13,914 nt of DNA from JAYODZ01 sp965660195 (GTDB lineage Bacteria > Pseudomonadota > Alphaproteobacteria > RS24), in the NCBI GenBank assembly GCA_965660195.1, contig CBFHZM010000048.1:1-13914 (forward strand), written 5' to 3'. This document shows, in pieces, positions 6,422 through 12,403 of the stretch. The number at the start of each line of letters is the position of its first letter. The stretch's first letter is position 1. The position numbers were made by a program, and so were the translations under genes. Below the pieces are notes generated by a model. That model ran no database searches. It saw only the letters and a program-made list of their open reading frames with translations, and was not told the origin of the DNA.

Positions 6422-7204
6422 ATGACGAGATTGCAGAATAAAGTCGCGATTATCACGGGTGGCACATCGGGCATTGGGGCAGCGACAGTAAGACGGCTGA
6501 CCCAAGAAGGTGCGCAGGTTGTGTTTACGGGGTCGAAAGCAGAGCAAGCTAAAGCTCTGTGCGATGAGACGGGTGCCTCTTTTGTCTCGCATCGCGTGCA
6601 AGATGAGTCCGGTTGGCAGGCTTTGATGGCTGAGGTGAAGGACAAGTATGGTCGTCTGGATATAATGTTTGCTAATGCAGGAACCGAAATCGGAGATGCC
6701 GATATTGAGAACGTAAAGCTCGAAGATTGGCAGAATCTCATCGGCATCAATCTCACGGGCACAATGCTTAGCTGTCAACATGCGGTGCGCGCGATGCGAC
6801 AAAATCCGGGCGGACCTAGCGGGTCTATTATCCTGAACAGCTCGATGAACGCCTATATACCGCTCGGCAACTATGTTACCTATTCGACGACTAAAGGTGC
6901 CATGATTGCGCTGATGAAGTCCGTGGCGATGCATTGTGCAGCGCAAAAAATGCCAATTCGATGCAATTCGATCCATCCTGGCGTTGTCGAAACCGAGATG
7001 ATACGCGCCTATATTGATGGTGCGGACGATAGTGCTGCGGTTCGAGCTATTTATGAGGGTATGGCGCCGATGAAGCGTATGGCGCGGGTCGAGGAAATCG
7101 CAGGCCTTGTCGCTTATCTTGCCTCTGACGAAGCTGGCTTTATTAGCGGCGCTGACTATAAAATCGACGGCGCGACAACCGCCGGGATGATGGGGGTTTC
7201 TTAA
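6422..7204 (+). CDS. Short-chain dehydrogenase/reductase (SDR), classical type
   Basis: A 260-residue classical SDR that oxidises or reduces an alcohol/carbonyl pair with NAD(P). The cofactor loop is TGGTSGIG (12-19), the structural NAG is at 85-87, and the catalytic set is N110, S141, Y154 and K158 (YSTTK). PGVVETEM (186-193) and the C-terminal SGADYKIDGAT stretch are typical. The end of the second strand reads FTGSK without the aspartate that favours NAD, which leans weakly towards NADPH. The ATG at 6422 has AGGGAGGA just upstream; an in-frame ATG at 6368 would add 18 unrelated residues. It is monocistronic by position, diverging from the reductase operon and followed by a spacer before ppx. 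It probably handles a hydroxyl or keto group created in the pathway of the neighbouring oxygenases; the substrate is not known. Confidence 0.92.
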   Translation: MTRLQNKVAIITGGTSGIGAATVRRLTQEGAQVVFTGSKAEQAKALCDETGASFVSHRVQDESGWQALMAEVKDKYGRLDIMFANAGTEIGDADIENVKLEDWQNLIGINLTGTMLSCQHAVRAMRQNPGGPSGSIILNSSMNAYIPLGNYVTYSTTKGAMIALMKSVAMHCAAQKMPIRCNSIHPGVVETEMIRAYIDGADDSAAVRAIYEGMAPMKRMARVEEIAGLVAYLASDEAGFISGADYKIDGATTAGMMGVS

Positions 7205-7318
7205 GAAGCTCTCGTAGGCTGATTGTTTTTCTCTTTCGCTATTTGCAAAATGCGCGTTTCTCGCTACTCTCGGGGGAACGGTTAACCCCGATCTGCTTTT
7301 TGCAGCCCAGAGAGTAAA
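7205..7318 (+). promoter_or_regulatory. Spacer with foldable leader before ppx/gppA
   Basis: This 114-base gap separates the accessory cluster from the housekeeping run and should hold the ppx promoter. Its last 50 bases can fold into a compact three-way arrangement: outer arms ACTCTC (7266-7271) and GAGAGT (7310-7315), an inner G/C hairpin (GGGG near 7272-7275 with CCCC 7286-7289) and a second hairpin CTGC-TTTTT-GCAG (7293-7305). The outer right arm covers the purine-rich GAGAG that would serve as the ppx ribosome site, four bases before the ATG. The fold is read by eye; regulation by it is inference. No clear terminator for the SDR gene was seen. Confidence 0.35.
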
Positions 7319-8410
7319 ATGGAAAATGCCTCCGATCAGGCTCGGACTGTTCCCGCGCCTAAACCTCATCAAGACAAACGCGTATCTAGAGCGCAATCCG
7401 CCGTGCGACCGGCTAAAAAGTCGCTTTATGCGGCGCTCGATCTGGGGACTAATAATTGTCGTCTTTTGATTGTTGAACCGCACGGCCGCTCGTTTCGTGT
7501 GAAGGATAGTTTCTCCCGCATTGTTCGCCTCGGGGAAGGCCTAGAAGCCAATGGGGCACTGGGCGAAGAAGCTATGGAGCGAACAATTGCCGCCTTAAAA
7601 ATTTGCGCTTCGAAAATCCGTCGTCTGCGTGTTCCCCGCGTCCGCTGTGTGGCTACTGAAGCCTGTCGCTTCGCTGAAAACGGCGCCGACTTTATTAAAC
7701 GGGTGCAAAAAGAAACGGGCTTACGTTTGGAAATCATCGAAGGCGGCAGTGAGGCGGAACTTGCAGCTTTAGGGTGCGAGAATCTTTTTGCCAAGAACGC
7801 GCAGTCAGTTTTAGTTTTTGATATTGGGGGCGGCAGTACCGAGTTGACTTTACTGAAGCGCGAGGGCGATGCGCGGTTTCAGATTGCCGACGTTGCGTCC
7901 TTTCCCCTTGGCGTTGTGCGTTTGGCTGAACGCCACGCTGGCCCGGGCGAGCATGAGCATGGCTACGATATGATCAAGCAAGAATGTCTCGATATTTTGC
8001 GTGAATTCGCTGCTAAACAGGATCGTCAAAATGCTCCGATGCAGTTGGTTGGAACCTCTGGGACGGTAACGACATTAGCGGCCGTGCATCTTGGCCTTGA
8101 AAAATATGACCGCAGTCAGGTGGACGGTTGTGTCATGCAGATGACTGATATGATGAGGGTTGTTTCAAATCTAAGGGGCAAAGGGCGAAGTGAACTGGCG
8201 CAAAACCAATGTATCGGCGTGCAGCGCGCGGATTTGGTTCTGGCGGGCTGTGCCGTGCTCGAGGCGATTTACGAAATATGGCCGACTGATAGTGTGAGTG
8301 TTGCCGATCGCGGTTTACGCGAGGGTATTTTATTGCGCATGATCCGGCGCGATCATCGCCGCAATCGACGTCGTTATCGCGGTCACCGCAACAAGACAGA
8401 TACCGCATGA
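7319..8410 (+). CDS. ppx: Exopolyphosphatase / guanosine pentaphosphate phosphatase (Ppx/GppA family)
   Basis: A 363-residue Ppx/GppA protein of the ASKHA (actin-like ATPase) superfamily. It removes phosphate from polyphosphate ends or from pppGpp, linking phosphate storage to the stringent response. Visible motifs are the first phosphate loop DLGTNNCR (41-48), the EGGSEAELAALG segment (141-152) with the probable catalytic glutamate, the second loop FDIGGGSTE (167-175), GTSGT (245-249) and ADRGLREG (329-336). It is of the short type lacking the extra C-terminal domain of the E. coli enzymes. About 35 N-terminal residues before the domain look disordered, and the C-terminus is very basic (RRDHRRNRRRYRGHR), possibly for binding RNA or polyphosphate. 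Its stop overlaps the rlmE start (ATGA), so the two are translationally coupled. Ppx versus GppA activity cannot be decided from sequence. Confidence 0.92.
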   Translation: MENASDQARTVPAPKPHQDKRVSRAQSAVRPAKKSLYAALDLGTNNCRLLIVEPHGRSFRVKDSFSRIVRLGEGLEANGALGEEAMERTIAALKICASKIRRLRVPRVRCVATEACRFAENGADFIKRVQKETGLRLEIIEGGSEAELAALGCENLFAKNAQSVLVFDIGGGSTELTLLKREGDARFQIADVASFPLGVVRLAERHAGPGEHEHGYDMIKQECLDILREFAAKQDRQNAPMQLVGTSGTVTTLAAVHLGLEKYDRSQVDGCVMQMTDMMRVVSNLRGKGRSELAQNQCIGVQRADLVLAGCAVLEAIYEIWPTDSVSVADRGLREGILLRMIRRDHRRNRRRYRGHRNKTDTA

Positions 8411-9084
8411 CAACGCGAGGGCATAGTGGCCGTGGCCGCAATAAATTATCGGTGCGCGTAAAAACGGCGCGCGGTAGGACGGTGTCCTCGCAGCGCTGGC
8501 TCGAGCGTCAGTTGAATGACCCTTATGTGCATGAGGCGCAGAAAATGGGATACCGGTCGCGCGCGGCCTTTAAGCTTATTGAGCTCGATGACCGTTTTAA
8601 GTTTCTGAAACCTGGTCGCTCGGTCATTGACCTCGGGGCGGCGCCCGGCGGCTGGTCGCAGGTTGCTGCGGATCGCGTTGGGGCGGGACAGGTGATTGCA
8701 ATTGATATTCAAGAAATGGACAATCTGCCGGGCGTAACTTGTGTGCAGATGGATTTTTCGGCCGATGAAGCACCAGCGAAAATTATGGAACTGGCAGGTG
8801 GTAAGGTTGATGTCGTAATTTCGGACATGGCGGCGCCGTTGACCGGGCATAAATCAACGGATCATTTGCGCACCTTGGCTTTGGCCGAGATGTCGGCCTA
8901 TTTTGCATTTGAGGCGCTAGAGGAGGGCGGGTTTTTTTGCGCCAAAGTGTTTCAAGGCGGTACGACGGGCGATTTGTTGCAGGAGCTGAAAACCCGCTTT
9001 GAGACAGTATCGCACGTCAAGCCAAAAGCCAGCCGCAAGGAATCAGTGGAGCTTTATGTCATCGCGCAGGTATTTAGAGGCTAG
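8407..9084 (+). CDS. rlmE: 23S rRNA (uridine-2552 2'-O) methyltransferase RlmE (FtsJ/RrmJ)
   Basis: A 225-residue SAM-dependent methyltransferase that methylates the ribose of U2552 in the A loop of 23S rRNA late in 50S assembly. The K-D-K-E catalytic tetrad is complete: K56 (SRAAFKL), D140 (ISDMAAP), K180 (FFCAKVFQGG) and E215 (SRKESVELY), matching E. coli K38, D124, K164 and E199 with a near-constant offset. The SAM loop is DLGAAPGGWSQ (75-85). A basic N-terminal extension of about 18 residues precedes the E. coli start and probably helps bind rRNA. The ATG overlaps the ppx stop by four bases, and the terminator 26 bases after the stop ends the ppx-rlmE transcript. Confidence 0.96.
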   Translation: MTTRGHSGRGRNKLSVRVKTARGRTVSSQRWLERQLNDPYVHEAQKMGYRSRAAFKLIELDDRFKFLKPGRSVIDLGAAPGGWSQVAADRVGAGQVIAIDIQEMDNLPGVTCVQMDFSADEAPAKIMELAGGKVDVVISDMAAPLTGHKSTDHLRTLALAEMSAYFAFEALEEGGFFCAKVFQGGTTGDLLQELKTRFETVSHVKPKASRKESVELYVIAQVFRG

Positions 9085-9109
9085 AAAAGGTTCCAGCCTA
9101 TGGGTGAAA

Positions 9110-9131
9110 CGCCCGAAAATGGGCGGTTTTT
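9110..9131 (+). terminator. Rho-independent terminator after rlmE
   Basis: CGCCC (9110-9114) and GGGCG (9121-9125) form a five-pair stem with a six-base loop GAAAAT, followed by G and five Ts (9127-9131). It lies shortly after the rlmE stop and before guaB, so it should end the ppx-rlmE transcript and insulate guaB. An upstream GGGT (9102-9105) could pair instead with GCCC (9111-9114). Confidence 0.7.
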
Positions 9132-9218
9132 GGGAGCGACCAAACTTTTAGTTAGCGCTTTTGTGATTTTGTGTTATCTGACGGTGCCAATATCACATTC
9201 TTGCCAAGGATATTGCGC
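9132..9218 (+). promoter_or_regulatory. Probable guaB promoter and leader
   Basis: The spacer after the terminator must hold the guaB promoter. It is T-rich around 9146-9178, and TTATCT near 9174-9179 could be a -10 element, but I see no convincing -35 box and no purine-riboswitch pattern. The ribosome site AAGGA at 9206-9210 lies eight bases before the ATG at 9219 and decides that start. Confidence 0.35.
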
Positions 9219-10682
9219 ATGTTTAGAGAAGCCCTGACATTTGACGACGTTTTGCTGGAGCCTCGTGACTCCAATGTCTTGCCGTCGCAAGCCAACACCT
9301 CAACCTTTGTAACGCGTGAAATCGCTCTGGGTATTCCGCTTCTATCCTCGGCGATGGATACCGTCACGGAAGCCGATATGGCGATCGCTATGGCGCAAGC
9401 CGGTGGTATCGGCGTGCTGCATCGCAATCTGACGGTTGAAGAACAGGCTGCTATGGTAACGCGGGTGAAGAAATTCGAAAGCGGTATGGTGGTCAATCCG
9501 ATCACAATTCACCCACAGGCAACGCTGGCTGATGCCTTTGACTTAATGACGGAATACAAGATTTCTGGCATTCCGGTGACTGAACAAGGCGGTAAGCTCG
9601 TTGGTATTTTGACGAACCGCGACGTGCGCTTCGCCAGCCGGATGGATCAGGCGGTCTCAGAGCTGATGACCAAAGATAATCTGGTGACGGTGAATGAGGC
9701 GGTGGATCATGAAGAGGCCAAGCGCTTGTTGCATCGCCACCGCATCGAAAAGCTTATTGTTGTCGATGATGCCTATAAATGCATTGGCTTGATCACTGTT
9801 AAAGATATGGAAAAAGCGCAGTTGCATCCGAATGCGGCAAAGGACCCGCAAGGGCGGTTGCGGGTTGCAGCGGCCTCTACGGTGGGTGAGGATGGGTACA
9901 TTCGTTCTGCCGCGATGATCGAGGCGGGCGCTGATTTGATTGTAATTGATACGGCGCATGGGCACTCGGTGCGTGTAGCCGAAGCAGTGCGGCAGTTGAA
10001 GGCAGCTTATCCGAAAGCACAGATTATGGCCGGCAATGTTGCGACGGCCGAAGGGGCTCAGTCGTTGATCGATGCTGGCGTTGACGCGGTAAAAGTCGGG
10101 ATCGGGCCAGGTTCCATTTGTACGACGCGGGTTGTTGCCGGGGTTGGCGTACCGCAATTAACAGCGATTATCGATGCCGTTTCGGCGGCCCGCCAAGCCG
10201 GTATCCCGGTAATTGCCGATGGAGGCATTAAATATTCGGGCGATTTGGCTAAGGCCATCGCGGCGGGCGCCAATTGCGCTATGGTCGGCTCCTTGCTCGC
10301 GGGCACCAGTGAAGCGCCGGGTGAAGTATTTCTGTATCAGGGGCGAAGCTACAAAGCGTATCGTGGTATGGGTTCGGTCGGTGCAATGGCGCGCGGGTCT
10401 GCCGATCGTTATTTCCAAGCCGACATCGCCGAAACGCAAAAGCTCGTCCCCGAGGGGATTGAAGGACAAATTCCATTCAAGGGTCCGGCTGAAGCCGTTA
10501 TTCACCAAATGGTTGGCGGCTTGCGGGCGGCTATGGGTTATACGGGTTCGGCGACATTGTCGCAATTTCAAGAGCGCGCACGGTTTATAAAAATGACGGC
10601 GGCATCTTTGGCTGAGAGCCATGTGCATGATGTCACGATCACGCGCGAAGCACCGAATTATCCGGGATCGGGTAAAATTTAG
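9219..10682 (+). CDS. guaB: Inosine-5'-monophosphate dehydrogenase (GuaB)
   Basis: A 487-residue IMP dehydrogenase that oxidises IMP to XMP with NAD+, the committed step to guanine nucleotides. It starts with MFREALTFDDVLLEP, as in close homologues. A Bateman module of two CBS domains is inserted at about residues 90-205 and usually senses purine nucleotides. The catalytic cysteine is C301 in GPGSICTTR (296-304). The phosphate-binding DGG lies at 334-336, GMGSVGAMARGS follows at 383-394, and the mobile flap with its catalytic arginine and tyrosine is around 392-398. Length is normal. An in-frame ATG at 9171 would add 16 residues and has no ribosome site. It heads the guaB-rsmB-TPR-guaA run, placing both enzymes of the GMP branch on what is probably one transcript. 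Confidence 0.97.
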   Translation: MFREALTFDDVLLEPRDSNVLPSQANTSTFVTREIALGIPLLSSAMDTVTEADMAIAMAQAGGIGVLHRNLTVEEQAAMVTRVKKFESGMVVNPITIHPQATLADAFDLMTEYKISGIPVTEQGGKLVGILTNRDVRFASRMDQAVSELMTKDNLVTVNEAVDHEEAKRLLHRHRIEKLIVVDDAYKCIGLITVKDMEKAQLHPNAAKDPQGRLRVAAASTVGEDGYIRSAAMIEAGADLIVIDTAHGHSVRVAEAVRQLKAAYPKAQIMAGNVATAEGAQSLIDAGVDAVKVGIGPGSICTTRVVAGVGVPQLTAIIDAVSAARQAGIPVIADGGIKYSGDLAKAIAAGANCAMVGSLLAGTSEAPGEVFLYQGRSYKAYRGMGSVGAMARGSADRYFQADIAETQKLVPEGIEGQIPFKGPAEAVIHQMVGGLRAAMGYTGSATLSQFQERARFIKMTAASLAESHVHDVTITREAPNYPGSGKI

Positions 10683-11921
10683 GTGCGGCCCGCCGCGCGC
10701 CAACAAGCTGTTATTGATCTTCTCACCGCGCTGGCGCAGGGCGGCCTGCCAGCTGATCGTATTTTTGAACGCTGGGCGCGGAGCAATCGTTATGCTGGCA
10801 GCAAGGATCGCCGATTTATCGGCGAAGTTTTTTTCACCATCTTGCGAAACAAACGGCGCTTGCGCCATGCCGCGGGGCTAGAGCAGGGCGATACGGTGTT
10901 GGATGACGCGCAGATAGCTCGTCTCTTGGTGGTTTTTTATTTGCGCCTTTACGCTGAGGCCTCGGCTGACGACATAGCGGATTTATTCGACGGCAGTCGT
11001 TTTGCGCCGGCCGCTTTGTCAGCAGATGAACGGCACAGACTAGAGCGCTGGGTTGATGCGCCCTCCAGTATTGCTGTGAGCGCCAGCATACCTGCTTGGG
11101 CAGAGGCTGGAATGGCGGCGCATCTGGGAGAAGATTACGAGGCTTCGGCGGCGTTTTTATGTCACCGCGCGACGATTGATATTCGCGTCAATAGCCAGCT
11201 CATCTCGCGCGCTGAGGTGCAGGAGATGCTACATCAAGACGATATTGAGACCGAGGCGCTAGCGGCCTGCGCCACGGCCTTGCGGGTCATAGAGGGGCGG
11301 AGCATTACGCAAAGTGCGGTCTTTCAAAAAGGTTTGATTGAAATTCAAGATCTCGGCTCGCAAATTGTTAGCGCGGCGCTTGCCTCCTACGCACAAGGAC
11401 GGGTGCTCGATTATTGTGCTGGCGCTGGTGGTAAAGCGCTAGCCCTAGCCGATATGGCGCCTGACATTCGAGAAATCGCTGTCTATGACGCCAATCCTAG
11501 CCGCATGCGCGATTTGTGGCGTCGGGCAGAACGCGCCGGCGTTACGCATATCCAGGAAGCCAAGCTGGCGAACGCCGAAGGTAGTTTCAACTTGGTGCTG
11601 GCCGATGTGCCATGCTCAGGAAGCGGGCGTTGGCGACGTAATCCTGAGCAAAAATGGATGTTTTCTGCCGCTGATTTGCAACAAATTGTGAACGTGCAAG
11701 CGCAAATTTTAACTGCGGCAGCCAAATATGTACGCCCAAATGGCTACCTCGCTTACATTACCTGCTCAGTTTTGGAGCAGGAGAACGCCGCTCAAATTCA
11801 AGCTTTTTGCGCCCAAAACGCCGATTTTCATTTGCCAGCGGTGACGCAATTAAAAGTGTCGCCAGCGACCTTTCAAAGCGATGGGCTTTATGCCTGTGTA
11901 TTACAGCGCCGCACGACTTGA
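10683..11921 (+). CDS. rsmB: 16S rRNA (cytosine-C5) methyltransferase, RsmB/Sun family
   Basis: A 412-residue protein with an N-terminal NusB-like RNA-binding region (about 1-130) and a C-terminal SAM-dependent m5C methyltransferase. In E. coli, RsmB methylates C967 of 16S rRNA. The SAM motif is DYCAGAGGKAL (243-253). The catalytic cysteine is C361 in ITCSV, and the cysteine that releases the product is C311 in DVPCSGSGRWRRNPE, the hallmark of this family. The start is a GTG directly touching the guaB stop codon (TAG-GTG) with little ribosome site, so translation probably depends on ribosomes finishing guaB. The N-terminus RPAARQQAVIDLL fits the alphaproteobacterial family start, which supports the GTG. 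RsmF-like specificity is less likely because of the NusB-like region. Confidence 0.9.
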   Translation: MRPAARQQAVIDLLTALAQGGLPADRIFERWARSNRYAGSKDRRFIGEVFFTILRNKRRLRHAAGLEQGDTVLDDAQIARLLVVFYLRLYAEASADDIADLFDGSRFAPAALSADERHRLERWVDAPSSIAVSASIPAWAEAGMAAHLGEDYEASAAFLCHRATIDIRVNSQLISRAEVQEMLHQDDIETEALAACATALRVIEGRSITQSAVFQKGLIEIQDLGSQIVSAALASYAQGRVLDYCAGAGGKALALADMAPDIREIAVYDANPSRMRDLWRRAERAGVTHIQEAKLANAEGSFNLVLADVPCSGSGRWRRNPEQKWMFSAADLQQIVNVQAQILTAAAKYVRPNGYLAYITCSVLEQENAAQIQAFCAQNADFHLPAVTQLKVSPATFQSDGLYACVLQRRTT

Positions 11922-11951
11922 TTTTAACCGGATGGAGTGCGACACAGTTTT

Positions 11952-12401
11952 ATGAATTTTTATCGGCTTTGTGTGATTCTGATGCTTCTGGCGCCCGTTG
12001 CGGCGCAAGCTGATTTGCGCGACAGCTATATAAGCTTGTCACAGCGGCTGCTAGAGCAGGCGCACGCAGCGCAAAATAACGGTGACGTTGCCAAAGCTCG
12101 CACTTTGGCTGAGCAGGCTCTGGCTGCCGACCCGTCTAACCCGGACGGCTACATGTTGCTTGGCGACCTCGCCGTCGCCGCTCAGAACGATGAGAACGCA
12201 GCACGACATTTCCGTTCTGTTGTCGCTATTGATCCAGCCAATCGCTTTGCCTATCGAAAGTTGGGTGAGGCTGATATCCGTCGCGAGGAGCTGGCATCGG
12301 CTAAGGACACATTGGCCGAACTTGAAAAACTTTGCACCGATTGTGAAGAATATAAGGTCCTATCCGATCTGATCGCGAGCAAATCAGACGAGACCAAGTA
12401 A
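11952..12401 (+). CDS. Secreted TPR-repeat protein
   Basis: A 149-residue protein with a Sec signal peptide (MNFYRLCVILMLLAPVAAQA, predicted cut after AQA) followed by tetratricopeptide-type helices. One good TPR pair spans about residues 40-105 (GDVAKARTLAEQALAADPSN, then PDGYMLLGDLAVAAQNDENAARHFRSV), with a degenerate third unit to about 135. TPR proteins bind partners; the place would be the periplasm, but the partner is unknown. An in-frame GTG at 11937 would add five residues (MRHSF); neither start has a strong ribosome site, and I prefer the ATG because it gives a standard signal peptide. It lies between rsmB and guaA with gaps of 30 and 2 bases and is probably co-transcribed, though a link to purine synthesis is not obvious. 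Confidence 0.82.
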   Translation: MNFYRLCVILMLLAPVAAQADLRDSYISLSQRLLEQAHAAQNNGDVAKARTLAEQALAADPSNPDGYMLLGDLAVAAQNDENAARHFRSVVAIDPANRFAYRKLGEADIRREELASAKDTLAELEKLCTDCEEYKVLSDLIASKSDETK

Positions 12402-12403
12402 AC

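Noticed and set aside
6389..7483. Long minus-strand open frame (364 codons) antisense to the SDR gene
   Set aside because: It mirrors a gene with complete SDR motifs, its translation is rich in Arg, His, Cys and Ser without any domain pattern, and it spans the ppx start region. A shadow frame.
9132..9218. Purine or guanine riboswitch in the guaB leader
   Set aside because: The leader is short and T-rich and lacks the three-helix purine-riboswitch core or a second terminator.
10158..10868. Minus-strand open frame (236 codons) across the guaB/rsmB junction
   Set aside because: Antisense to the catalytic parts of GuaB and the RsmB N-terminus; no recognisable motif or ribosome site.
11932..11955. 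Seven-codon mini-ORF (MECDTVL) whose TGA overlaps the ATG of the TPR gene
   Set aside because: A leader peptide coupling rsmB to the TPR gene is possible, but the mini-ORF has no ribosome site and could easily be chance.
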